From Sipunculus nudus (Eukaryota; Annelida; Sipuncula; Golfingiida; Sipunculidae), in assembly GCA_026874595.1 (NCBI GenBank), contig CM049308.1:73072624-73136623 (forward strand): a DNA stretch of 64,000 nucleotides, read 5' to 3'. The notes under the pieces are model-generated. The model was not told where the DNA came from. It saw nothing but the letters and a program-made list of their open reading frames with translations, and ran no database searches. The position numbers were made by a program, and so were the translations under genes. Positions 12,401 to 21,029 of the stretch are shown here, one piece after another; the first letter of the stretch is position 1, and each line of letters opens with the position of its first letter.

Positions 12401-14941
12401 AGGCTAGTATCTAATGATAAGTCAGTTTGTTTATAGAGTCTTATTGGACTCCCATAAATAGGCATTAACAATGTTGACAACAGCCCTCATGTTTTTTTGT
12501 GCATCTGAAAATAACACAGCAGTCATATTAATTGCGCAAGTGTATTTCGGTTAAAACATGTTTACATATTTGCCATAGTTCACGTCACTAGTCTAATGTA
12601 TTCTGCTATCATCATGGACAAACTTCAGTGTAGGTCTTCAAACAGATTCTGATAAAATGACAAAACTCGGAACAATGAATATCAATCTTTGATGTCATTT
12701 CTGTTGAACAAAACTTTCTGTAGTTCGCTCTTTTGAGAGAGGCGGGCCACCTTAAGCTGGGCACTGGAGGGCCTCAGCAGAGACTGGCAAAGATCCCCAT
12801 GCAATTGAATAAAGACCTCCTAGTCATCATATCTGTCTTGTAACATTGTCAGCCATATGTAACAGTGGCTGTCTGTGAAACAAGTAGGACCATTTCCATG
12901 AACCAGCTCATATCAACATTCTACAAGAGTGATCATTAATTATTTGCACAAACCAAACACTCATTCGTTATAATCAATCATTAGGCAAGCAGGAATACAC
13001 ATGACCCGTGGCAACTGTGGTCTAGATCTCACCTCTCTTTGCCAGTTCTGTTGCTGTTTCTTTCCCAATCCCAGTGTTGGCCCCGGTAATGATGACAGTT
13101 TTTCCTGGAATGCGTACATCTCCAGTATACTTAGCTCCCCTGCAGTAGTCTCTGAAACATACATTGAAAAAGGAAGAAAATACAAATGGTTCAAAATAAA
13201 GATAACTTAATAAATGAAGAATCTGGATAATCTGATAAAATTTTCATTTGTCTTTACAGCACTGAAAAATGTTCAAATTCTGAATAAGATACACAAAAGA
13301 TCCATTACGTGTGGCCCGAGTATGGACGCTTTTCATAAACTATCAGGCTCTCACATGGAATCTGCTTGGAATCTGCACCGGGAAATTCAAATGCCTTTAC
13401 ATCTTGTATAGAGGGCAGCACTGTAAGGCTCAATGAGGATGCAAATATTTTATTCAATTTTGACAATGTCTCATGGCCTACAGGTACACTGTCACTTGAT
13501 ATAAACTAGACCAATCACTGGATATGTTTGTGTACTTTCTAACATCATTTACATCATTTACAAAGTGCAATAAAAATCATGTTGTAACTCAGCATATTGT
13601 TAAATCTTCCTGCATGTTTGTTGAGTTTCTGCCCACAAGATAACAAGCATGTCTTTCACAGGTTACTGGAGTAGAACCAACTTGTAGGTGCCACAGCAAC
13701 TGTTCTGTTACCATGGCCAAAGAGATTGATTTACATGGGTGTGTTAGCTTTCATGTATTCTTCTGAATTAATTCACAACTTATAGCCTGGTGTTTAGATA
13801 ACTGGTTGTTTACCATAATTTTGAAGCAATAGGATGGATTTCTGCTGCACTGTGTTTCCTAACAACTCCAGCACAGGCCTACCGGCCTTATGACTCATAT
13901 ATTCATGCCTTGGGATATTCCACACCCATACCCTCCCCCAAGTAACTTACATTCTCTGGGACAGACAGACAAACAGACAATCAATGTCCCCTGTTCTTTC
14001 CAAGGAAGTGGGGGACAATTATACTGGTCATGGAAAAGTCAATAAAACCCCATCAAGTGGTTATGAATATTTAGATACTCAGCAGCAAACTACCTCTATT
14101 TGTATTTTCAAATGTTAGCATGTATGTGAAATGTGCAAGGCATTCCATAGTCACCTGTTCTAATTATGAAAAATTATGCTATTATTGTCAATAATGCTAC
14201 AATTAAGCTATTTTAAGCATTATCCTCACATGGCCAACATTAGTACAATTAGATCTAGAATATTAAGGTGTTGTATATTCCTGTGATAGGACTTCATTAA
14301 AAAAAGACTGAGAAAAAGTCCTTAGTATTGATATTAAAAGACATTTGATTATTGCAAAAAAAAGTTTTAAATCAAGATAAGGGTGTCAATCATGTTTTTA
14401 GCTTGAGTTGGAAACTTCTTATTTTGTATAATAGATGAATTGATATTTTTACATATGTATTTTATAAGTACAATTATAAAATGAAGCCAGTACAAAAAAT
14501 GACCAAAACTCGGACTTAAACATAAAGTGATGATACATCAACTGAAGAAGAAAAATAATATATATACTATGGAGAAAACATAAGTACAAAAGTAGGTGGT
14601 ACTGGTAAGACAGCCCTTCAAATAAACTGATAAAGGACGCTCGTCCTTTTTTTAAGTACCGGTATGTAATTAAGTCGAAGGACGTCCTGAAAACTGCGGT
14701 CAGCCCTGACCTAAAAAGTCATACATTTACTCATGAGAACGTATTTGATGTGACACGGTTGGTTTGAGGGCGATAATGAGTGAAATTATAACAAAATGGT
14801 GCCTTTTGATATTTGAATGTAAACAAAAGTCAGACATGCAATTTGACATGTGCATACATACTTAATAATGACGATCAGACCGACTGCACTTCCAACAACA
14901 CTAGCCGGCACCAGGTACTTTGGTAATCTTATTTGTCTCAT
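434..14941 (-). CDS. RDH13-like: RDH13-like retinol dehydrogenase (SDR family), 3' end off window
   Basis: Exons (minus, in order): 14941-14862, 13151-13033, 11637-11482, 11014-10910, 5832-5623, 641-434, all with GT/AG borders and matching phases; about 293 residues are visible and the last exon lies left of base 1. An N-terminal hydrophobic segment (residues about 8-25) is followed by the NADP-binding motif TGANTGIGK (from residue 49), NNAG (128-131), the catalytic serine region VLSS (about 176-179) and YQQSK (Y204, K208), then [12 protein letters not shown]. Family knowledge: short-chain dehydrogenases of the RDH11-14 group reduce retinaldehyde with NADPH; RDH13 is mitochondrial. The short N-terminus and the KDY...IPGKTVI stretch favour RDH13. 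The start at 14941 is the first ATG; the frame is open upstream only from a TTG. The fourth seen intron holds a same-strand DIRS element. RDH11/12/14 orthology is the alternative. Confidence 0.9.
714..1180. repeat. Dispersed repeat family A, copy 1
   Basis: About 465 bp, clearly related in direct orientation to 43275-43725. Shared blocks include the start (GAATGTATGTGA), GTTAGTAAACA, GGTTTATTTT..GGGCACCCCA, ATGTGGATATAAGC and the 3' end AGAATAGGCCCCTTTAA. A tail-only fragment occurs near 35776-35833. No coding capacity. It lies in an RDH-like intron; the rest of 642-713 is plain intron. Confidence 0.75.
1181..1740. other. Intron stretch without recognised feature
   Basis: AT-rich intronic DNA of the RDH-like gene. 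The small open frame at 1479-1721 has no coding character and no splice support. Confidence 0.5.
1741..2160. repeat. Tandem repeat, three ~144 bp units
   Basis: The block GGGAAAGCTGCAGT recurs near 1836, 1980 and 2125. Each unit also carries CCATATTGGAATTC, an AATAGGTC..AGCCC.CATA segment, and GTTGTTGTTGA just after the GCAGT block. Short antisense open frames here are repeat-derived. Confidence 0.85.
2564..2781. mobile_element. MITE family B (TIR CAGTGAAACCTGT), copy 1
   Basis: Non-coding element ending in ACAGGTTTCACTGTA with a related inverted start. The interior has repeated AATAAGACCACCTGTCT modules, TGGTTATCACTGACC and GACCAGTCCCATGGGTGGTCT. Six other copies lie in the window (20832, 26523, 31457, 42625, 44692, 50177). 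This copy has the module expanded several times. TA at both ends suggests a TA target duplication. Confidence 0.8.
2896..3358 (-). repeat. Dispersed repeat family C, copy 1 (inverted)
   Basis: Inverse orientation of 46990-47380, 51445-51975 and 53318-54005. Signature parts are GGTATACC near a TCCGTCTGT-type stretch, CATGATAACTTACC, GAGGTCACTAG-type motifs and TTCATGAAACTCATTATAAATATTA. Internal sub-repeats recur at roughly 130-150 bp. Confidence 0.7.
4040..4790 (+). repeat. ~148 bp tandem array with AGGTCAAGGTCAC
   Basis: Five diverged units, each with GATTTGACCTTGAAGAT, AAGGTCAAGGTCACC, TTGGTGTACCAAA, TTTGAGGA and ACTTCAAAAGTTATGGGGTT. The array ends at a 14-nt poly-G tract (4790-4803). Confidence 0.8.
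4805..5470 (+). repeat. Tandem duplication, ~340 bp unit
   Basis: TTTTCATGGACCTCCC recurs near 4811 and 5152, with a shorter version near 5466. Each unit has AAGTTAGAAGATTC, TTTGTGCCTTGTTAAC, AGGTCTCAAAAATAGAGAAAAAAAT, AATCATGGTGATCAATGCA and GAATATGGGTAACAGAGA. Confidence 0.8.
6193..6375. repeat. DIRS inverted terminal repeat, 3' (left) side
   Basis: Reverse complement of 10170-10352 with scattered mismatches. Shared blocks include TGTATTAATGAGAATTTTCT, CCAGAGTAAGCCAA, CTTATTGGGCCTATTATCG and GTGTATCTAGGTCACACTTCC. The extreme left end (about 6158-6192) begins in poly-C and is matched only by the ICR. Confidence 0.9.
6412..6521. repeat. DIRS internal complementary region (ICR)
   Basis: 6412-6470 is the reverse complement of the left terminus (about 6168-6225; shared CACCATTCACAGGGAGGG). 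6471-6521 is the reverse complement of the right terminus (about 10305-10354; shared TTTTATTACGTAAACATAAT). In DIRS elements this region templates the circular junction during replication. Confidence 0.88.
6660..7206 (-). pseudogene. Tyrosine recombinase remnant of the DIRS element
   Basis: Split between two frames on either side of an 18-nt poly-C tract (6969-6986). Recognisable parts: [11 protein letters not shown], then [16 protein letters not shown], then [20 protein letters not shown] and [14 protein letters not shown]. The recombinase box normally reads H-x-x-R; here proline stands where arginine is expected. The N-terminal half of a normal recombinase is absent between the RNase H end and this block, implying an internal deletion. 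It is probably inactive. Confidence 0.8.
7260..8712 (-). pseudogene. DIRS reverse transcriptase / RNase H
   Basis: The RT palm is clear: [28 protein letters not shown] and the catalytic [10 protein letters not shown]. It is followed by RNase H with [42 protein letters not shown] and ADALSRH. The RT N-terminus (8712 to about 8540) is in another frame, so at least one frameshift lies near 8540. The RNase H tail breaks off near 7280, just before the recombinase remnant. A long open frame of the same length in an overlapping phase is a shadow without RT motifs. Confidence 0.9.
8815..10055 (-). pseudogene. DIRS gag-like protein, frameshifted
   Basis: The frame opening at ATG 10055 has a cysteine-rich start (C-x2-C, H-x2-C-x2-C, then C-x2-C-x-T-W) like DIRS gag zinc motifs. 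It loses phase at the 14-nt poly-C tract 9805-9818. The long downstream frame (9702-8815) carries the body of the protein, including [13 protein letters not shown], and ends in a Ser/Arg/Pro-rich tail. The homopolymer is either a real mutation hot spot or a sequencing error. Confidence 0.75.
10170..10352. repeat. DIRS inverted terminal repeat, 5' (right) side
   Basis: Partner of 6193-6375. It precedes the gag-like frame and would hold the element's promoter. The outermost ~45 bp are copied in inverse in the ICR. Confidence 0.9.
11638..13032. other. RDH-like intron, nothing recognised
   Basis: AT-rich DNA between exons 13151-13033 and 11637-11482. No repeat shared with the rest of the window, and no coding frame with splice support. 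Confidence 0.5.
13152..14861. other. First RDH-like intron, nothing recognised
   Basis: Ordinary AT-rich intron. An ORF at 13214-13411 has no family resemblance. Confidence 0.5.
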
Positions 14942-15527
14942 TGCGTTTTTGTTTGCGTGGCCTTGACCTGTCAAAACAGCGCAACAAGCATACGAATATT
15001 CAGAAGGTCTCTAGAATATTTATGGAGAATAAGCGGAAAGAGGAATTCCCTCTATGCAGGGATTATAATTTACATATACTCAAAGGCCTATATATAGATG
15101 AAAATGTCAAAATGCTTTGAATACGATCATTTTCCATTATTTCTTCCCACCTGTAAGCTGGTTTCATTGCTGGGTTTGAAGGTGGTGAGGAATTAAAAAT
15201 TAGACCTAATTATAATTGACCGATATATTCAAAATAATCATAAATTTAACTTTTCTGGGTTATTTCTGGATATGTATTCGCCGTATTCGATCATCGGTGT
15301 ATCTTTTTGAGTGAAAGTGTGTTAATGAAATGATGCAAAAAAAAATATAGGAAACTACATATATACAAATTAAATTCATATATATGTGTTTTCATATAAG
15401 TTTAGAAAATTTATTGTTTTATAAATATTTGATAAAAAAAATTTAAATCACTTGGAAATTTATTGCAGAGTTATGCATGTAAGGATTGTTCACTCACAGC
15501 ATTAATTTAGAAAAAAGCGATAATATA

Positions 15528-15596
<69 letters not shown>

Positions 15597-16519
15597 TATG
15601 TATTAAAGCACATCTTGGCAAAATATAATGTCACCGACATTGTATTATTTTATTTTCTTGAAAGAAATGTTCGAGTGGTTGAAGTTCAAAATCGGTGAAT
15701 TTTCACTGAAAATCAAAATATTTTTTTTTCATTCGGGGAGGGAGCAGATTTGACACTCGCGGTGATATACATAAATAAATTTGAATTGAATCTTTTGGGT
15801 CTAAGACAAATATTATTTTGTCATCAGCAATGATTGTTTAGATTTTCCTTAATGATTTCGATACTCTTTTCAGGTGAATAAGACTGCGTTCTAATGGCGC
15901 AACTTCAATTTGACTCATTTAAATAACACATATTGACTGCATATTTAAACAGTATATGGGGCATAGTAACAATATGTCATATTGTCAAATACATACGTAT
16001 TGTATTGAATATAATCACCTGAGTAATTATCAAAATCAAATATTGAAGGTATGCGGATTTTCATTTATTATATGTTTCCAAAATTAATTTCGATCTCAAA
16101 TACTAAAATTTGCATTTCCACGTGCTTTCTTTGTTCTTATTTTATCTATATTTAAATCTATAAATATTGTGAAATTATCACGTATTCGAGTTTTCGGCTG
16201 AAACAAATAAGGCTTATCTAATAACCCGTTGTTTACCTCATATAAAATAACCTTGATCTTTAATTTGCAAAAGTATAATATGGGAGAACTGGTCAATGAT
16301 CCGAAACGCTTGAATGGTAATATATAATATAAAATTAATAAAAATATAATAATATCCAATATTCGGATTATATTACTGATATTTTGGTTTTCTCAATATA
16401 TTTGAAAAGTTTATTATATAAATCTGGCGTGTTAATGTGCAGTAAGAAGCATTTCCCACCTCCCTTCAGCGAGATACTAATAGGTTTACAGGTATAGTTG
16501 TATATACACGTACGTAAAT
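14942..16519. other. 5' flank of RDH-like gene; long TA microsatellite
   Basis: Holds the putative RDH-like promoter, with no clear core element. A (TA)n run at about 15526-15594 produces a meaningless Tyr-Ile open frame. The rest is featureless AT-rich DNA. Confidence 0.55.
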
Positions 16520-17035
16520 TATTAACAAAGGGAAAAACTCAGGAACAATATTATGACTGTTCTTTCACACTATCAGTTAACGTTTGCTTTATACAAAAGC
16601 TTCCCAGTAAAACCATCCTAGCACAGATTCTCAATACCTCACATACGGCTGTTTATCACCTTGTTATGACCGGGGGTTGCGTGTTGGTAAACACAGTCGA
16701 CGTGTGTCGGTTTACCATAATAAGGCCGTGTGACCGGAGTTCTGATTGTGGGCCGCAATATGCGATGTTTCAGCCAGCGGGAACATGTATTACACTTTTT
16801 GGGCTGAGTCAGTTTGGGCATCTCCTGATTGACATGTGTTGCAACCAAATTAAGCGCTGTGTTTATGTTAACTTGACGCCTGTGATCGCGCCCGGTCTAC
16901 TGTTTTTTTACACTCGTTTACAGGAGAAAGCAAACGGCTTAAGGGCTTTTTTTCAGGTACAAATTTATTTTATGGGTAAGAAGGTATATTCGTGTTAATT
17001 CAACATATGCTTCATAGGATTAGGCATCTTTAAAG
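16520..17035. repeat. Dispersed repeat family D, copy 1
   Basis: Matches 39878-40315 in direct orientation: AGGAACAATATTATG, ATCAGTT, CTTTATACAAA, TTTGGTAAACACAGTC-like, TTTCAGCCAGC, GGAACATGTATTACA, GGGCATCTCCTGATTG, AGCTGTGTTTATGTT, AGCAAACGG and TTAATTCAACAT. A 166-codon open frame here follows the repeat and is not a gene. Confidence 0.8.
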
Positions 17036-18344
17036 CAACCTGATACGTATCCGAAACATTTTAAGAAACATCTAACTTTTAGTAGATAGGTGGCCGCCTC
17101 TGTCCGTCTGCACGTTGTGACTGTTACGTACGCTACTCGCCGGGTGCCCTTGGTAGTACAGCAGCGTGACCTGACAAGCTAGTGTGTTACATCATATTTT
17201 TTCACAGTTAACACTAGGTAATAGATGGCTTCATTATAAGAAAGGTATGTACTGCAAGAGAGTTATCAGGTTATAATGTAAGACTGCATGCAATTCAAAG
17301 TGTCAAGCCTGAGAGTGAGACTTGATCATTACACAAGTGGATGTCACGTTCTCACTGTATAGATCTACTATATACTGTGGATTCAGAATTGTTTGAAGGG
17401 TTTGTTTTTCGTGGGATTCGTCGGTACTATTAAATTCACGAAATTAAGAATCCAATGATCATTAAGTTTATTATAGAACTTTTGAAAGTCTGTCGTCCCT
17501 GTGCATTGAGTTATGACGTCTTGGCCCGCTGTCACTGCCAACGCCTGCAATGGTAATGAATAATAAAATGCACTGTAAACAATATGTTGCCAATAATATT
17601 TGTTTGTTTCATTTAGCCTACCGCTTGTACAGGGACTGCGGTACATTTAACTTGATTTAACATGCCGTAAAATTGTAAATATTCAATGCCTTTATAACAA
17701 AAAATCACTGATATTTGGCTAATTTTCATGTCTGTTCACATTTTAATTTTGATACATTACATAATCAGGAATGATTACTGGTAATCCATGAAAGTTTAAG
17801 GCCATGGAATAGTGTTTCAGATCAAAACCACGAAATTTTAAACCCACAAATTTTTCTGACTCCACAGTATACAACTATACCATAGTAAGTATACCATGTA
17901 TGGTATCTCACTATCTGTCAAATGAGCTGACATGTCACTCTCAGACATGACACTTAAAATGGGTGTTCTAAAATACTTCTGTTATGATTTGTATCATGAC
18001 TTACTGGCCCCTATCAGTTCATTTAGAAAAGGCCTGATTGTCATGTTGTCATGGCAATGAACCACCACTTATCAGGTATTATTAGGTAATTTGCATAGAT
18101 CCCCCTTTTAATATGCATGAGACTCCCATTTAGGATTATGTCAAATCAGAGGGGAAACTCTCCCTTACATGTCTTTGGACTCCATTCCTGAATGGAGACT
18201 GAATGTTTGGGCTATTTCACACCCCAATTATGGTTTATTGTTAATAGAGAAACTGTTATATGTCTTGCAACTCTTTATTAGTTAGTTAATTCAAAAGCCA
18301 TGATAAATATCAATATGGACTCATAAATGACATGCTTATAAAAG
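17036..18344. other. Intergenic stretch upstream of the MKKS locus
   Basis: No feature recognised. The MKKS transcript's first (non-coding) exon is expected here or further left, since exon 18887 begins at a splice acceptor; I cannot place it. Confidence 0.4.
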
Positions 18345-18480
18345 TGGATCAAACTGTCTTGCTACTAAAGCTTGCTTTTCTAGCGAAGCAGTTGGAATGC
18401 TGGACATGTGTGCCACTAACACTGGTTCAAATCCCTGATCAGCCCAATGTTTTCCTCTGGGCAGAACTTGTATGTAGTAA
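18345..18480 (+). mobile_element. tRNA-derived SINE-like fragment, copy 1
   Basis: Has an A-box-like TAGCGAAGCAGTTGGA and a B-box-like GGTTCAAATCC about 50 bp later, as in tRNA-derived SINE heads. It closely matches 18650-18785. No cloverleaf could be completed, so it is not called a tRNA gene. Confidence 0.55.
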
Positions 18481-18649
18481 ATGGGGGCTCGTCTGAAATT
18501 TGGGGCTTGGGGAATGGTGGTTTAAGATAATTTGGTAATTACCGCCACATAGTTAATCAAAAGTGTGACTGCTTGGTTAATTAATCATGTTCTGACAGCA
18601 GAAAGCTCAGATTAGGAGGGGGGGTGTTACAGGGCACATATTATATAAA

Positions 18650-18785
18650 AGCAGACTGCACTGTCTTGCTAGTGAAGCTTGCTTTACTAGCTAAGCACTT
18701 TGAAAGCTGGACATGTGCACCACTGATATGGGTTCAAATCCTGGATCAGCACGTTTTCATCTGAGCAAAATGTGTACAAAACAAA
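18650..18785 (+). mobile_element. tRNA-derived SINE-like fragment, copy 2
   Basis: Second copy 300 bp downstream: CTTGCTAGTGAAGCTTGCTT, AGCTAAGCAC, GCTGGACATGTG, GGGTTCAAATCCTGGATCAG. It lies about 100 bp before the first microprotein exon. Confidence 0.55.
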
Positions 18786-18894
18786 GCAAAAGAGCTCTCT
18801 TTAGTTTGTGTTACTTTCAATTAAAGTTTCATGAATTCCTAGAAACCATTTAGCAAACATGCAAATATTTTCATATTTATTTCCAGATTGAAAA

Positions 18895-19131
18895 ATGGCA
18901 GGCCAGGAACTGAGCAAGAAGGATACAAGACCATTCTTTCGCAGAAACAAAATATTGTTTGTGATGTTACCTGCCATTGCTGCTATTCACTACATTTGGT
19001 ATAAAATTCAGTTTGTTGAAGACTTTGTTCCTCAAGAAAACAGAAAAATAAGAGTCATGGGCTATGACGTTGAAAAAATGCTTGACAAAAAAGATTCCAG
19101 CAGTTCTCAACAAGAAACGGAAAAGAAGTAA
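18895..19131 (+). CDS. Microprotein 1 (78 aa) upstream of MKKS, probable same transcript
   Basis: A complete ORF in one exon (18887-19164), with acceptor TTTATTTCCAG just before and donor G/GTGAGT after the stop. The ATG context is strong (AAAA-ATG-G) and comes only 8 nt into the exon. The protein has a basic N-terminus (RPFFRRNK), one hydrophobic segment (about residues 20-36) and a charged tail ending in QQETEKK. That layout fits a small mitochondrial or other single-pass membrane protein. Established: human MKKS mRNA has upstream ORFs coding mitochondrial peptides of 63 and 50 aa. Homology with those is inferred from position and character, not from alignment. Alternatively it could be an independent small gene. 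Confidence 0.7.
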   Translation: MAGQELSKKDTRPFFRRNKILFVMLPAIAAIHYIWYKIQFVEDFVPQENRKIRVMGYDVEKMLDKKDSSSSQQETEKK

Positions 19132-19585
19132 CAAGGCAGTTTAGTATCACTCTATTATATTTTGGTGAGTTTTTTTAAGATATATCAAATTATTATATAA
19201 TCATTATTATCCTATTGTATTATTGTGCAATAAATGTGTGTGAACTTCCAGTACCAAAAGAATATCACAAAACAAGACTACTGATACATATACACAGCTG
19301 AAAGCTTAGGAAGTGAGTGCTACCACCTGTCACTTAGTCCCTAAGTGAAATGGATCACTGCAGATGTACATACTAAGATTTAGAATTAGATAAGAGTGCA
19401 CTAAAAATGGAGGCAGTTATCTCGACACAAAAAAATCTTAAAAAAAAAACTCTTGAAAATTTGGTAGGGATACAAGTTTATACAACAAATGTTGAGCAAG
19501 ATGTTTGTAATATGAATGTTTATACACAAGTTCAAACAATGTTTATATTATTTTCAGATTTTAAGGCCCACACTCTAATTACACA

Positions 19586-19774
19586 ATGATAAACTGGTGG
19601 CGACAAGTGTCCATTGCTGCAAGTCGTAACAAGTTAAAGTCCCTGCTGCTAATCCTTGGGACTACATATATAGCCTCGTACCCACTCCATGAGCCATATG
19701 TACCACAAGCTGGCACACGGGCCAAGGAGAGAGTCAAGTGGAGGAATGAAACAGAGAAAGAAAAAGAAACATAA
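19586..19774 (+). CDS. Microprotein 2 (62 aa) upstream of MKKS, probable same transcript
   Basis: A complete ORF in one exon (19558-19776), acceptor TATTATTTTCAG and donor AAAG/GTAAAT. The spacer from the stop of microprotein 1 to this ATG is 61 nt in the spliced RNA. The stop TAA (19772-19774) is followed by only AG before the donor; the next exon opens with the MKKS ATG. The protein begins NWWRQVSIAASRNKLK, an amphipathic basic stretch, then has a hydrophobic segment (about residues 18-32) and a Lys/Glu-rich tail. Its length is close to human uMKKS1 (63 aa), but homology is unproven. Confidence 0.65.
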   Translation: MINWWRQVSIAASRNKLKSLLLILGTTYIASYPLHEPYVPQAGTRAKERVKWRNETEKEKET

Positions 19775-19819
19775 AGGTAAATTTCACGAAATAACTTGTT
19801 TAAACTGACATTCCTCACT

Positions 19820-20065
19820 CAGGGGTTATACACTGCAGTCATCGCAGATCTCCTTTGTTTTAACCGCTGCACAGAGCAAAGAATTGTAATCAGACCAATG
19901 AGAGTGTGGTATTATGTTATGCATCCAGCTCCAAATTTAAAACGTGTCACCTGCTCTCGTTGGTCTGATTCTTGGCCATGAGCCAGAACTGATGTAATCA
20001 GACAAATACAAAGCAGTGGTTACAACGAGGGAGATGTGGGACAAATCTAGTGACTGTATAATCGC
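19820..20065. mobile_element. Foldback MITE family E, copy 1
   Basis: Palindromic core AATTGTAATCAGACCAATGAGAG ... CTCTCGTTGGTCTGATTC around a CATCCAGCTCCAAATTTAAA centre. Left end GGGGTTATACACTGCAGT. Other copies are at 30440-30682 and 33150-33415. It lies in the intron between microprotein 2 and MKKS; 20066-20831 shows nothing else. Confidence 0.8.
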
Positions 20066-20831
20066 TGCATGGGGGGCTTAGTTTTAAACTTAATTATCAG
20101 ATGTTGCAAAGTATTGGGACACTTAAAGATCAAATTGTTATTCATATTAATATTTACATATTTAAAAATAATGGGTAATAATAAAGAGTCTATTTAAGGC
20201 CAAACTCCTTTCCATGTTGATTGCTCAAAGCACTGTCACTGACAAATTTGGTCGTTGTAGGAGTTAAGCTTACATAACAGAAAACTCTTAAGGTATTGGG
20301 GTATCTTTGTCAGTTGTCATTTGTGTGGCAGTACTTCATTCCAGATATCTATAATTCATTCAGTGAAACAAAATGGAGGTGGTTATTCAGACTTGAAAAT
20401 CCCTTAATATACCCTTTTAGGGACTGTATTAATTTGAACTGAAAAAAATGTTTAAGCATTAGCTCAACCTTAACCAAACAAATATTTTTAAACTTGATTT
20501 AATATGAAAACAAATGATGTATTGTAAATACTAAAGGTTATATCAAAGTAACCTGTTGACCATGCATCTCATTATCTATGCATGACAAAGAGGATCCTCG
20601 TTCCTCGTTAAAGCATCATAAATAAAACCAGTGAATAAATTCTTGGTTCATACAGACTTGAGTGAAAGGCATGTTCAGTTACTAATTTAGTCTCTAAAAG
20701 TGCAAGCTGTAATCTCTGTATTTGCATGATTATGTAATGGTGAGTTTTATTCTGTTACTTGAATAAGGTACAGTTATGTTCAGTTTAATATTTCTGTCTG
20801 TAAATGAAACAGAATTAAGGAGACATTGAGG

Positions 20832-20994
20832 TACAGAAGAACTGTATTAAAGACATTTGTCATTAAGACCACCCTGAAGTGAACCAAAAGCATTCTCATT
20901 TGTTAGAACTGTTCTGTCTAATAAGACCACCTTTGAATTAAGACCACTTTCAGTCAGTCCTGTGGGTACTCTTATTACACAGGTTTCACTTTAT
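20832..20994. mobile_element. MITE family B, copy 2
   Basis: Same orientation as copy 1: TAAGACCACCCTGAAGTGAACC, TCTAATAAGACCACCTTTGAATTAAGACCACTTTCAG, ending ACACAGGTTTCACTTTA. It ends about 35 bp before the MKKS start exon. Confidence 0.75.
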
Positions 20995-21029
20995 TCACAT
21001 ATCAAAATAAATTTTCTCTCCACTGCTAG

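Noticed and set aside
14941-14974. Longer N-terminus for the RDH-like protein
   Set aside because: The upstream frame starts at TTG, not ATG; the first ATG (14941) gives a normal RDH13-type N-terminus.
15486-15698. Tyr-Ile repeat frame
   Set aside because: Translation of a (TA)n microsatellite.
16498-16998. 166-codon plus-strand open frame
   Set aside because: It lies almost wholly in dispersed repeat D; the second copy at 39.9-40.3 kb does not keep the frame, and there is no domain or splice context.
18400-18450. tRNA gene
   Set aside because: A- and B-box-like motifs are present, but no full cloverleaf or acceptor stem could be drawn, and the sequence is duplicated 300 bp on; SINE is the better call.
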